Translations under genes and position numbers: made by a program
Notes under the pieces: generated by a model
Database searches by the model: none
Seen by the model: the letters and a program-made list of their open reading frames with translations, nothing else
What the model was told of the DNA's origin: nothing
Source: Elioraea rosea
GTDB taxonomy: Bacteria > Pseudomonadota > Alphaproteobacteria > Acetobacterales > Acetobacteraceae
Length of the DNA stretch: 64,000 bases
Direction: 5' to 3'
Assembly (NCBI RefSeq): GCF_007644105.1
Contig: NZ_VFAC01000012.1
Coordinates: 35,840 to 99,839, forward strand
Part shown: one piece after another, positions 1 through 8,344 of the stretch
How positions within the stretch are numbered: the first letter of the stretch is position 1
How the letters are laid out: each line of letters begins with the position of its first letter

Positions 1-834
1 ACGGACGAAACCCGCACCCTGCAGGAGCGGCTCGACGACGCGACCTACTGGGCGCTGCCCTACTACGAGCGCTGGATCCACGCCTTTTCCGGCCTGCTTG
101 TGACGAAGGGCGTGCTCGGCGAGGCGGAGATCGAAGCCGAGATCGCGCGGCTTCGCGAGGCGAGGGCGGACCGTATCGCGCATGACCACGATCACGACCA
201 CGATCATGACGACCACGACCATGATCACGGCCACCAGCGTGACCATGACGAGGGCGAGACGGTTCTCTCACCCCTGAGACTTCGCGCAGTGGCGGTGCGT
301 GAGCGCCTCGTCGCACGCGGCATCATCAGCCGCGAGGAGATCACCGCGGAGATCGCGCGGATGGACGGGCGGGGCGAGCATCTCGGTGCCCGCATCGTCG
401 CCCGCGCCTGGACCGACCCCGCCTACGCGAGGCGCCTGGCTGAGGACGGCAACGCGGCGGGCGAGGAGCTCGGCATTCCCGCCGCGGCGACGCGGCTGAC
501 CGCGCTGTTCAACGCGCCGGCGCTGCACAATCTCGTCGTCTGCACGCTCTGCTCCTGCTATCCGCGCACGGTGCTCGGGCGGCCTCCCGCCTGGTACAAG
601 AGCCGCTCCTACCGCGCCCGCGCGGTGCGCGAGCCGCGCGCCGTGCTCGCCGAGTTCGGCCTGTCGCTTCCCGAGATTGTCGAGATCCGCGTCCACGACA
701 GCACCGCGGAGAACCGCTACCTCGTCATCCCCGAACGCCCGGCCGGGACGGAAGGCTGGAGCGAGGAGCGGCTGGCCGCGCTCGTCACGCGCGACAGCAT
801 GATCGGCGTCGCCCGCGCAGGCGAGGCGGCATGA
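1..834 (+). CDS. Fused nitrile hydratase (beta N-terminal half, His-rich linker, alpha subunit), 5' truncated
   Basis: Nitrile hydratases convert nitriles to amides using a non-corrin Co(III) or Fe(III) centre. The frame is open from base 1 and its start lies outside the window. Visible residues 1-50 resemble the N-terminal half of the beta subunit (YYERWIHAFSGLL, then a helix starting KGVLGEAE). Residues 61-82 are a His/Asp-rich linker with ten histidines. From about residue 88 the alpha subunit follows, with the metal site CTLCSC at bases 541-558. Thr at the second position is the cobalt-type signature; iron enzymes usually have CSLCSC. The alpha end is conserved (PAWYKSRSYRARAVREPRAVL). 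The SH3-like C-terminal half of beta that normally follows the N-domain is missing between the two parts. It may be lost or encoded upstream, as in three-subunit thiocyanate hydrolase-type enzymes. The stop overlaps the amidase start (ATGA). A thiocyanate hydrolase-like substrate cannot be excluded. Confidence 0.88.
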   Translation, partial: TDETRTLQERLDDATYWALPYYERWIHAFSGLLVTKGVLGEAEIEAEIARLREARADRIAHDHDHDHDHDDHDHDHGHQRDHDEGETVLSPLRLRAVAVRERLVARGIISREEITAEIARMDGRGEHLGARIVARAWTDPAYARRLAEDGNAAGEELGIPAAATRLTALFNAPALHNLVVCTLCSCYPRTVLGRPPAWYKSRSYRARAVREPRAVLAEFGLSLPEIVEIRVHDSTAENRYLVIPERPAGTEGWSEERLAALVTRDSMIGVARAGEAA

Positions 835-2225
835 CCGACGCGGCAACGCTCTCGGCCACCGATCTCGCCGCGCTCTACGCGCGCGGCGCGCTGTCGCCGC
901 GCGAGGCCACCCGCGCCTGCCTCGACCGCATCGGGCGTCACGACGGCGCGTTGAACGCGATGGCGGTGGTGGACGATGCGGGCGCGATGGCGGCGGCGGC
1001 CGAGAGCGAGCGTCGCTGGCATGCGGGCCGCCCGCTCTCCCCGCTCGATGGCGTGCCGGCGACCGTGAAGGACCTGCTCCATCTCGCCGGCCACCCGACG
1101 CGGCGCGGCAGCCGCGCGACGGATACAGCTCCGGTCGCCGAGGACAGCCCCGTCGTGCTCGGGCTGAAGGCGGCCGGCGTCGTGATCCTCGGCAAGACGA
1201 CGACGACGGAGTTCGGCTGGAAGTCCCCGGGCGACTGCCCGCTGCACGGCATCACGCGCAACCCCTGGAACCGCGCGATGACGACCGGGGGGTCGTCGTC
1301 CGGCGCCGGTGCCGCCGCGGCCGCCGGCTACGCCCCGTTGCATATCGGCACCGATGCCGGCGGGTCGATCCGAATCCCCGCCTCGTGGTGCGGCATCGTC
1401 GGGCTGAAGCCGAGCTTCGGGCGCGTTCCGCAATGGCCGCTCGGCGCTTTCGCGCAGGTCGCCGTCGCCGGGCCGATGACGCGCACGGTGGCCGATGCCA
1501 CGCTGATGCTCGATGCGATCGGGCGGTTCGACTGGCGCGACCCGCTCTGCCTCCCCTCCCCCCCTCCGGACTGGCTCGGCCGCGCCGCGGGCGGCGTGCG
1601 CGGGATGACCGTGGCCGTGGTTCGCCACCTCGGCTACGAGCCGCCCGCAGATGCTGCCTCCGTCGAGGCCGTCTCCCGGGCAGCGCGCGCGCTCGAGGCA
1701 GCGGGCGCGATCGTGACGGAGGCAGATCCTTCCCTTCCCGACACGCGCACCCTGTTCGGCGCGGTGTGGGGCCAGGCGCTGAAGCGGCTCGTCGATTCCT
1801 TTCCCGAGGAGAGGCGCGCGCTGCTCGACGCCCCGCTCGTCGCCATGGCGCAGCGCACCGAGCCGATGCCGGCGGAGGCCTTCCTCGCCGTTCAGGCGGC
1901 GGTGATCGAAACCGCCCATGCGATGGCTGCCTTCCACCGCCGCTACGACCTCGTGCTCTGCCCGGCCGTGCCGCAGGCCGCGCTTCCCTGCGAGGAGGAG
2001 CTCACCCATCCCGAGCGGGACCTCTGGCAGCGCTGGGCGCCGTGGACCTTCGCCTTCAACCTCTCGCGCCAGCCGGCAATCGCGGTACCGACGGGCCTCG
2101 ACTCGGACGGCCTGCCGAGAGGCGTGCAGGTCGCGGCCGCGCTCTACCGCGACGATCTGGCGCTCGCGGGCGCAGCGGTAATCGAGGCAGCGCTCGCCGC
2201 GCCAACGCTCGCGCCGCTCGGCTGA
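831..2225 (+). CDS. Amidase (amidase signature family)
   Basis: This 464-residue enzyme is predicted to hydrolyse an amide to the carboxylate plus ammonia in the cytoplasm. The Ser-cisSer-Lys triad is readable: Lys80 in PATVKDLL, Ser155 in the TTGGSSSG loop, and Ser179 in TDAGGSIR. Length and motif spacing are normal for the family. The ATG overlaps the stop of the nitrile hydratase fusion by four bases, so translation is probably coupled. The likely job is the second step of nitrile to amide to acid. A GatA role is less likely because GatC and GatB are not nearby and the context is catabolic. The actual amide is unknown. Confidence 0.92.
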   Translation: MTDAATLSATDLAALYARGALSPREATRACLDRIGRHDGALNAMAVVDDAGAMAAAAESERRWHAGRPLSPLDGVPATVKDLLHLAGHPTRRGSRATDTAPVAEDSPVVLGLKAAGVVILGKTTTTEFGWKSPGDCPLHGITRNPWNRAMTTGGSSSGAGAAAAAGYAPLHIGTDAGGSIRIPASWCGIVGLKPSFGRVPQWPLGAFAQVAVAGPMTRTVADATLMLDAIGRFDWRDPLCLPSPPPDWLGRAAGGVRGMTVAVVRHLGYEPPADAASVEAVSRAARALEAAGAIVTEADPSLPDTRTLFGAVWGQALKRLVDSFPEERRALLDAPLVAMAQRTEPMPAEAFLAVQAAVIETAHAMAAFHRRYDLVLCPAVPQAALPCEEELTHPERDLWQRWAPWTFAFNLSRQPAIAVPTGLDSDGLPRGVQVAAALYRDDLALAGAAVIEAALAAPTLAPLG

Positions 2226-2231
2226 GGCGCC

Positions 2232-2894
2232 ATGGCGCGGCCGGCGATCGGGGTGATGGCCAAGGCACCGCGTCCGGGCTTCGTCAAGACGCGCCTGATC
2301 CCAGCGCTCGGGGGCGACGGCGCTGCCGCGCTTGCCCGCGCCTTTCTCGAGGACAGCGCGGCGCTCGCGCGCGACGTGGCTGACGCCTACGTCATCGCGA
2401 GCCCTGACGAGGCGCGCGGCGCGCTCGCCGACCTGATCGGGCTTCCCGCGCTGCCGCAGGGCGAGGGTGACCTTGGCGCGCGCATCGTCTCCGCCTTCGC
2501 GGCGCTGTTCGCGCGCGGCCACGCGCCGGTGCTCCTGATCGGCGCCGACACGCCGACGCTGCCGCGCACCCATCTCGAGGCCGCGATCGCGCTTCTCGCC
2601 GAGCAGCCCGGACGCGCCGTGTTCGGCCCCACAGGCGATGGCGGATACTGGACCGTGGGATTGTCCGTGCCACGCCCTGCCCTGTTCGAAGGCATCGCCT
2701 GGAGCACGCCGCAGGTGCTCGCCGACACGCAGCGCGCCGCGGCGCGCGCAGGCATCGCCGTCGCGCTCGCCCCGCCCTGGCACGACATCGACGAGCCTGC
2801 CGATCTCGAGCTTCTCGCGCGCCAGCTCGCGGAGGATGAGGCGGCCGCGCCGGCAACGCGCGCCGCGCTCGCGAGGCTTCGCCCGTTTCGCTAG
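2232..2894 (+). CDS. DUF2064 / TIGR04282-type glycosyltransferase-like protein
   Basis: A 220-residue protein with a nucleotide-sugar transferase-like (GT-A/CofC-like) fold signature. It has MAKAPRPGFVKTRL at the N-terminus, then IGADTPTL near the expected metal-binding position, GPTGDGGYW, and WHDIDEPADL near the end. These are the hallmarks of the DUF2064 family, members of which are annotated as arsenosugar-biosynthesis or general glycosyltransferases. It starts 6 bases after the amidase stop and is probably co-transcribed. No arsenic genes are visible, so the substrate is unassigned. Confidence 0.83.
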   Translation: MARPAIGVMAKAPRPGFVKTRLIPALGGDGAAALARAFLEDSAALARDVADAYVIASPDEARGALADLIGLPALPQGEGDLGARIVSAFAALFARGHAPVLLIGADTPTLPRTHLEAAIALLAEQPGRAVFGPTGDGGYWTVGLSVPRPALFEGIAWSTPQVLADTQRAAARAGIAVALAPPWHDIDEPADLELLARQLAEDEAAAPATRAALARLRPFR

Positions 2895-2927
2895 TCTGTG
2901 TTCAACAAAGAACGCCAGGGGACACGC

Positions 2928-3896
2928 ATGCGACGCCGAGACCTCTCCCTCGCCCTGCCCTTCCTCGCACTGCCGACGGCCGCACGGGCGCAAGCCTTCC
3001 CGACGCGGCAGATCACGATGATCGTTCCCTTCCCTCCCGGCGGCCAGGCAGACCTTGCCGCACGGCCGGTCGCTGCCGGGATGGAGCAGGCGCTCGGCCA
3101 GGCCGTCGTCATCCAGAACCGCGGCGGCGCGGGCGGTGCGATCGGCAACGCCGCCGTCGCGCGTGCGCCCGCGGATGGCTACACGGTTCTGATGGCGCTC
3201 TCCTCCCTCGCGGTCCTGCCGGAGGCCGATCGCCTGTTCGGCCGCCCGCCGCAATACGAGATGTACCAGCTCGTCCCCATCGGCCGCGTGCTGGCGGACC
3301 CGACGATGCTCGCCGTCCGCGCCGACAGCCCGTGGACGACGCTCGAGGAGTTCGTCGCCGCTGCGAAGGCAGCGCCGGGCTCCATCCCCTATGGAAGCTC
3401 CGGCACCTACGGCACGTTGCATGTGGCGATGGAGATGTTCGCTCACGCCGCGTCGATCCGTCTCCTGCACGTTCCGTTCCAGGGTGCTGGCCCCGCGCTG
3501 ACGGCGTTGATCGGCGGCCAAGTGCGCGCGCTCGCCTCGGCGCCTGGAACCCTGACGCAGCACGTGCGCGAGGGGCGCATGCGCGTGCTCGCCTGCTGGG
3601 GGGCGGAGCGCGTGCCCGCCTTCCCCGAGGTGCCGACCTTCCTCGAGCGCGGCTTCGCGGGCGTCGAGTTCTACATCTGGGCAGGGCTGTTCGCTCCCGC
3701 CGGAACGCCGCAGCCGGTGCAAGAGAAGCTGCGGGAGGGCCTCGCCGCGGCGATGCGGAGCCCCATCGCCGTCCGCGCCTTCGAGACGGCAGGGAGCCCA
3801 CCCGCCTGGCTCGACCAGCCCGACTTCGCCCGCTTCGTCGCCGCTGACAGCGCGCGGCTTCTCACGGCGGTCCGCGCCATCGGCAAGGTCGAGTAG
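2928..3896 (+). CDS. Bug-family tripartite tricarboxylate transporter receptor
   Basis: A periplasmic solute-binding protein of about 322 residues, of the Bug/TctC type. The N-terminal signal peptide is MRRRDLSLALPFLALPTAARAQ. Mature motifs include the family's first strand (ITMIVPFPPGGQAD), the VVIQNRGGAGGAIGNAAVA segment, and PYGSSGTYGTLH. I chose the ATG at 2928 because a purine-rich AGGGGA lies just before it and the signal peptide then begins cleanly; an upstream GTG at 2898 is possible. No TctA or TctB membrane subunit is nearby, as is common for orphan Bug receptors. Its ligand is probably a carboxylate, perhaps one broken down by the next two genes. Confidence 0.9.
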   Translation: MRRRDLSLALPFLALPTAARAQAFPTRQITMIVPFPPGGQADLAARPVAAGMEQALGQAVVIQNRGGAGGAIGNAAVARAPADGYTVLMALSSLAVLPEADRLFGRPPQYEMYQLVPIGRVLADPTMLAVRADSPWTTLEEFVAAAKAAPGSIPYGSSGTYGTLHVAMEMFAHAASIRLLHVPFQGAGPALTALIGGQVRALASAPGTLTQHVREGRMRVLACWGAERVPAFPEVPTFLERGFAGVEFYIWAGLFAPAGTPQPVQEKLREGLAAAMRSPIAVRAFETAGSPPAWLDQPDFARFVAADSARLLTAVRAIGKVE

Positions 3897-3988
3897 CGAG
3901 GCACCCCGGGTGGCCCCGATGCTTCACGCCGCCTTCCGTCCGTGGCATGCGTGAGTCGGCCGCCCCGCGCGGCATTGGAGAATGCGCG

Positions 3989-4924
3989 ATGACGGAGACA
4001 GTGGAACCGAAAGGCCGCGTGCTGATCAGCGAGGTTGGCCCGCGCGATGGGCTGCAGAACGCGCACGGCATCATGCCGACGGAGGCCAAGCAGCGCTGGA
4101 TCACCGCGCTCGCCGAAGCGGGGCTGCAGGAGATCGAGGTCGGCTCCTTCGTCAGGCCTGACCGCGTGCCGCAGCTCGCCGACACCGCCGAGGTGGTGGC
4201 GCATGCCCTGACCATTCCCGGCCTCACCGTTGCTGTGCTCGCGCCGAACGCCAAGGGGGCGGAGCGTGCGATCGCTGCCGGCGCGCACAAGATCACCGTG
4301 CCGGTGAGCGCGAGCCGCGCGCATGCGCTCGCCAATGTCGGGATGACGGTCGAGCAGTCGGTCGAGGCGCTGCGGTCGGTCTGCGCGCTGCGCGACGCCG
4401 CACCTGAGGGCAAGCGCCCCTCGGTCGAGGGCGGGCTGTCGACCGCGTTCGGCTGCACGCTCCAGGGCGAGGTGCCGGAGGACGATGTCGTGCGGCTCGC
4501 CGCGATGATGGTCGAGGCCGGCGCCGACGAGGTCGGCCTCTCCGACACCACCGGCATGGCCAATCCCGCGCAGGTGAAGCGGCTCGTGCGCCGCGTGCGT
4601 GCGGCGATCGGGCACAGGCTCTCGGGCGTGCACCTGCACGACACGCGCGGGCTGGCGCTCGCCAATGCCTTTGCCGCCTGGGAGGAGGGCATCGGCACGT
4701 TCGACGGCTCGCTTGCCGGCCTCGGCGGCTGCCCCTTTGCGCCCGGCGCCTCGGGCAATGCGGTGACGGAGGATCTCGTCTCGATGTTCCATGATCTCGG
4801 TGTCGAAACGGGCATTGACCTCGACCGGCTGATCGCCGCGCGCGCCATCCTTGCGGAGGCGCTGCCCGGCGAGGTGTTGCATGGCGCGGCGGCGCGCTGG
4901 CGCGCGGGCAGGCAGGCGGCATGA
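3989..4924 (+). CDS. Hydroxymethylglutaryl-CoA lyase
   Basis: This 311-residue TIM-barrel enzyme of the DRE-TIM family is predicted to cleave HMG-CoA to acetoacetate and acetyl-CoA. Key features: EVGPRDGLQN with catalytic Arg19-Asp20, the metal histidines in VHLHDTRG (His215, His217), and the signature loop GLGGCPFAPGASGN with active-site Cys248. The ATG at 3989 is preferred because GGAGA lies 8-12 bases upstream; an in-frame ATG at 3947 would add an atypical N-terminus. It overlaps the downstream CoA-transferase (ATGA), suggesting linked steps. A related 3-hydroxyacyl-CoA or citramalyl-CoA lyase activity cannot be ruled out. Confidence 0.9.
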   Translation: MTETVEPKGRVLISEVGPRDGLQNAHGIMPTEAKQRWITALAEAGLQEIEVGSFVRPDRVPQLADTAEVVAHALTIPGLTVAVLAPNAKGAERAIAAGAHKITVPVSASRAHALANVGMTVEQSVEALRSVCALRDAAPEGKRPSVEGGLSTAFGCTLQGEVPEDDVVRLAAMMVEAGADEVGLSDTTGMANPAQVKRLVRRVRAAIGHRLSGVHLHDTRGLALANAFAAWEEGIGTFDGSLAGLGGCPFAPGASGNAVTEDLVSMFHDLGVETGIDLDRLIAARAILAEALPGEVLHGAAARWRAGRQAA

Positions 4925-6114
4925 GCGCGCCGCTCGCCGGGCTTCGCGTCGTCGAGCTCACCCACATGGTCATGGGGCCGACCTGCGGCCTCGTGCTCGG
5001 CGATCTCGGCGCCGATGTCGTGAAGGTCGAACCGGCACCGGAAGGGGACAACACGCGCCGCCTGCTCGGCTCGGGCATGGGGTTCTTCGCGATGTACAAT
5101 CGCAACAAGAAGAGCCTCGCGATCGACCTCAAGACCGAGCGCGGCAAGGCGGCGCTCCTGAAGCTGGTCGATCGCGCCGACATCTTCGTCGAGAATTTCC
5201 GCCCCGGCGCGATGGACCGCATGGGCTTCGGCTACGAGGCGCTGTCGGGGCGCAACCCGAGGCTGATCTACGTCTCGCACAAGGGGTTCCAGGACGGGCC
5301 GTACCAGGACCGCACTGCGCTCGACGAGGTGGTGCAGATGATGGGCGGGCTCGCGTACATGACCGGTCCGCCCGGCCAGCCCCTTCGTGCCGGCGCCTCG
5401 CTGAACGACGTGATGGGCGGCATGTTCGGCGCCATCGGCGTGCTCTCCGCGGTGATCGAACGCCAGCGCACCGGGCGCGGCCAGCGCGTCGTCTCCTCGC
5501 TGTTCGAGAACACGGTGTTCCTGATGGGCCAGCACATGGCAATGCACGCGATGACGGGGAAGAAGCTAAACCCGATGTCGGTGCGCACGCCGGCCTGGGG
5601 CGTGTACGACATCTTCCACACCGCCGATGGCGAGCAGATCTTCATCGGCATCGTCACGGATACGCAATGGGAGGCCGCCTGCCGCGCCTTCGGCTTCGAC
5701 GACCTCGCGGCAGACCCTCGGTTTCGCACGAACAATGACCGCGTGCGCGGCCGGGAGTGGCTGATCCCGGCGCTTGCCGAACGCTTCGGGAGGCAGACGC
5801 GCGCGGCGCTGGCCGAGGCCTGCGAAACATGCGGCCTTCCCTTCGCCCCGATCGCACGGCCGGACGAGCTGTTCGACGACCCGCACCTGAACGCCTCGGG
5901 CGGCCTGCTCCCGGTCACCCTGCCCGACGGCAAGGCGACGCGGCTTCCCGCGCTTCCCGTCGCGATGGACGGCGCGCGCATGCCGCTGCGGCGCGATTCG
6001 CCGACGATCGGCGCCGATGGCCGCGAGGTGCTCGCCGAAGCCGGGCTCGCGCCGGCCGAGATCGAGGCGCTGGTGGCGGACGGCATCGTGGTGGTGCGCG
6101 AGGACCGGCGGTGA
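4921..6114 (+). CDS. Class III (CaiB/BaiF) CoA-transferase
   Basis: A 397-residue family III CoA-transferase, which moves CoA between carboxylic acids through an aspartyl-CoA intermediate. The N-terminal LAGLRVVELTHMVMGP, the ADVVKVEPAPEGD motif and IFVENFRPGAMDRMG are diagnostic. The catalytic Asp is probably Asp135 in RTALDEVVQ. Translational overlap with the HMG-CoA lyase suggests that it activates a free dicarboxylate such as 3-hydroxy-3-methylglutarate or glutarate, much as mammalian SUGCT does. That substrate assignment is inference. The stop overlaps the GTG start of the next gene. Confidence 0.9.
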   Translation: MSAPLAGLRVVELTHMVMGPTCGLVLGDLGADVVKVEPAPEGDNTRRLLGSGMGFFAMYNRNKKSLAIDLKTERGKAALLKLVDRADIFVENFRPGAMDRMGFGYEALSGRNPRLIYVSHKGFQDGPYQDRTALDEVVQMMGGLAYMTGPPGQPLRAGASLNDVMGGMFGAIGVLSAVIERQRTGRGQRVVSSLFENTVFLMGQHMAMHAMTGKKLNPMSVRTPAWGVYDIFHTADGEQIFIGIVTDTQWEAACRAFGFDDLAADPRFRTNNDRVRGREWLIPALAERFGRQTRAALAEACETCGLPFAPIARPDELFDDPHLNASGGLLPVTLPDGKATRLPALPVAMDGARMPLRRDSPTIGADGREVLAEAGLAPAEIEALVADGIVVVREDRR

Positions 6115-7082
6115 GCGAGCCCGCGCCGGCCATCTCCGTCGCCGATCTCCACTTCAGCTATGACGGCACCGTCGCCCTCGCGGGGGTCAGCTTCGCGGCC
6201 GGTACGGGAACCGTCACCGCGCTCGTCGGCCCGAACGGTGCCGGCAAGACCACGCTGATGCGCTGCATCGCCGGGCTCGAGCCGCCAGAGCGCGGGGCGC
6301 TCGCCGTCGCCGGCATCGACGTGGTGGCCGAGCCGCGGGCCGCGCGCGCGCGCACGGGCTTCCTGCAGGATTTCTTCGGCCTCTACGACAGGCTCAGCGT
6401 GCGCCGCTGCCTCGACTATGCCGCGCGGGCGCGCCTGGTGCCCGAGGCCGAGCGCGACCTGCGCGTGGCGGAGGTCGCCTCCTCGCTCGGCCTCACCGAG
6501 TTGCTGGAGCGCACGCCGTCGGCACTCTCGCGCGGGCAGCGCCAGCGCGTGGCGATCGGCACCGCCATCGTGCACGGGCCGGATGTGCTGATCCTCGACG
6601 AGCCAGCGGCGGGCCTCGACCCCGAGGCGCGGGCAGAGCTTGCCTCGCTGATCCGTGCGCTCGCGGCAAAGGGCGTGACGCTTCTCGTCTCCTCCCACAT
6701 CCTCGCCGAGCTCGAGGACTATTCGACAGACGTGCTGATGCTGGAAGCCGGCCAGGTGATCGGCCATGGGCCGGTCGGCCGCGCCGAGCGGCAGATCGCG
6801 CTGACGCTCGCGGGCGGCGACCCGGCTTCACTCGCGGCCCGCCTCAGCGCCGAGGAGGGCATTGGCGCCGTCACCACAACGGGCCAGGAACTCAGCTTCG
6901 CCTTCGCGGGTGACGAGGCGGCGCAGGCGGCGCTGCTCGCGCGCCTCGTTCGCGAGGGCGTTCCCGTCGCGACATTCGCTGAGAGGCGTAGCTCGATGCA
7001 GGAGCTCTACCTCTCGCGGCTTCGCGAGGCGCGCGGCCAGGGTGCGGACCAGAGTGCGGACCAGGGTGGAGCCGCGGCATGA
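6111..7082 (+). CDS. ABC transporter ATP-binding protein
   Basis: A 323-residue single-nucleotide-binding-domain ATPase. Walker A is GPNGAGKTT, the signature is LSRGQRQR, Walker B is VLILDEPAAGLDP, and the switch His is in SSHILAE. The layout (an ABC domain followed by about 80 residues with an AERRSSMQELYL segment) is that of ABC-2/exporter-type ATPases such as CcmA/NatA homologues. The start is the GTG that overlaps the previous stop (GTGA). The extreme C-terminus is encoded by a short 12-base tandem repeat. It overlaps the next gene (ATGA), which encodes its probable membrane partner. Confidence 0.88.
   Translation: MSEPAPAISVADLHFSYDGTVALAGVSFAAGTGTVTALVGPNGAGKTTLMRCIAGLEPPERGALAVAGIDVVAEPRAARARTGFLQDFFGLYDRLSVRRCLDYAARARLVPEAERDLRVAEVASSLGLTELLERTPSALSRGQRQRVAIGTAIVHGPDVLILDEPAAGLDPEARAELASLIRALAAKGVTLLVSSHILAELEDYSTDVLMLEAGQVIGHGPVGRAERQIALTLAGGDPASLAARLSAEEGIGAVTTTGQELSFAFAGDEAAQAALLARLVREGVPVATFAERRSSMQELYLSRLREARGQGADQSADQGGAAA
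7042..7070 (+). repeat. 12-base tandem repeat at the ABC ATPase 3' end
   Basis: Two near-perfect copies of GTGCGGACCAGR (7042-7053 and 7054-7065), followed by a partial GTGGA, encode the GADQSADQGG tail. It keeps frame and could vary in copy number between strains. Confidence 0.7.
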
Positions 7083-8344
7083 ACCCCGAGCTTCTCCGCA
7101 ACATCTGGCTCGAGATCACGCCGCAACGCCTCGCCGCGATGCCGGCCGTGCTGTTCCTCCTGTTCGGCGTGGTGTGGCTGTCCGAAGGCGTGGGTGAACT
7201 GCCCGACGCGGCGTGGTGGACCGGCATCGCCATCGGCGTCGTCTGGGGCGCGCGCCAGGCCGCGGGCGCGGTGATGGGCGAGGTTGCAGCGCGCACTTGG
7301 GACGCGCAGCGGGCGAGCGCGCTTGGCCCGGCGCAGATGGCGCTCGGCAAGCTCTTCGGCGCCACCGCGTATGCCTGGTACGGCGTCGCGCCCTGCATCG
7401 CCGTGCTTCTCGCCACCGGCGGCGCGCCGGCCGATGCGGCGACGCTCGCCCTGCGCACCGCGCTTTCGCACGGCGCGGCATTGTTCGCCTCGCTCGTGAT
7501 TCTCGGCCTCGGCGGCCGCGCGCTCGTCCTGACCAGCCTGCCGCATCTCCTCGGCATGCTCGCTGGCGCAGGCATCGAGTATCCACTCGCCGCCGTCTCG
7601 GACGCGACCGGCTGGTACGGGCTCGCGCTCGAGGGAACGGCCTTCGGCCTCCTCTCCGGGTTGCTGCTGTGGGCGTGGAGCGTCGTGGGCTGCACGGCCC
7701 TCATTGCGCGGGAGCTGAACGTGCCGCGGCGCGCCCCGGCCTGGCCGGCGTTCATCCTGTTCGTCGCCGCCTATGCCGCCGGCTTCGGCTCGGGCGACAG
7801 CGAGCACGGGCCACTCCGCGCGGCCTTCCTCGCCCTCGGCCTGCTGACGGCGACGACGGCGCTCGTGGAGCCGAAATCGCGCGTCGAGATCGCGCGCCTC
7901 CTCGCGGGCCGCCTCGGAGAGATCCCTCCCTCCATTCAGGCGCTCGCCGCCACGTCCGTGGTCGCGGTGCTGCTCGGGTTCGGGCCTGTCCAGGCGCCGT
8001 CCTACGGGTCCGACTTCACCACCCTCCTGCCCGTCGCAGGCGTGCTGTTCCTCGCGCGCGACATTGCGTTGATCCGCCTCCTCTCGCTCCGGCGCGGGGG
8101 CCTGCGCGGGGCGATCGCGGCGGTCGTCTGGTTCGCCGTTCTCTACGGCATGCTTCCGGTGCTGCTCGCCTCCGCCGGGGCGGAGATGCTGCTGGTGCTG
8201 TTCTATCCGGTACCGGTCGAGGGCGCGGACGTGGCGACCGCGCTCGCCCTCGGGGCACCCGCGGCGCAGGCCGCGATCCTTTGGGCACTGCTCGCGCGTG
8301 CGGTGCGGCAGGGCCTTGCCCCCGCCGCACCGCGGCCTGCCTGA
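7079..8344 (+). CDS. Polytopic membrane protein, probable ABC permease partner
   Basis: A 421-residue, strongly hydrophobic protein with roughly ten to twelve predicted membrane segments (for example AVLFLLFGVVWL near the N-terminus, VVAVLLGFGPV in the middle, and AVVWFAVLYGMLPVLLAS near the end). I did not recognise a named family. The four-base overlap with the ATPase gene and the exporter-like ATPase make it the likely permease. The ATMs are more numerous than the six usual for an ABC-2 half, which is odd. Its stop abuts the stop of the convergent TPR gene with no gap. Confidence 0.72.
   Translation: MNPELLRNIWLEITPQRLAAMPAVLFLLFGVVWLSEGVGELPDAAWWTGIAIGVVWGARQAAGAVMGEVAARTWDAQRASALGPAQMALGKLFGATAYAWYGVAPCIAVLLATGGAPADAATLALRTALSHGAALFASLVILGLGGRALVLTSLPHLLGMLAGAGIEYPLAAVSDATGWYGLALEGTAFGLLSGLLLWAWSVVGCTALIARELNVPRRAPAWPAFILFVAAYAAGFGSGDSEHGPLRAAFLALGLLTATTALVEPKSRVEIARLLAGRLGEIPPSIQALAATSVVAVLLGFGPVQAPSYGSDFTTLLPVAGVLFLARDIALIRLLSLRRGGLRGAIAAVVWFAVLYGMLPVLLASAGAEMLLVLFYPVPVEGADVATALALGAPAAQAAILWALLARAVRQGLAPAAPRPA

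Noticed and set aside
181..255. His-rich segment as part of a zinc transporter, HypB or SlyD-like protein
   Set aside because: The sequences on each side are clearly nitrile hydratase beta and alpha parts, in one frame.
717..3722. A roughly 1000-residue open frame on the minus strand
   Set aside because: It is antisense to four well-supported genes, its composition is Arg/Gly/His-rich low complexity, and no motif is seen. Long antisense frames are expected at this GC content.
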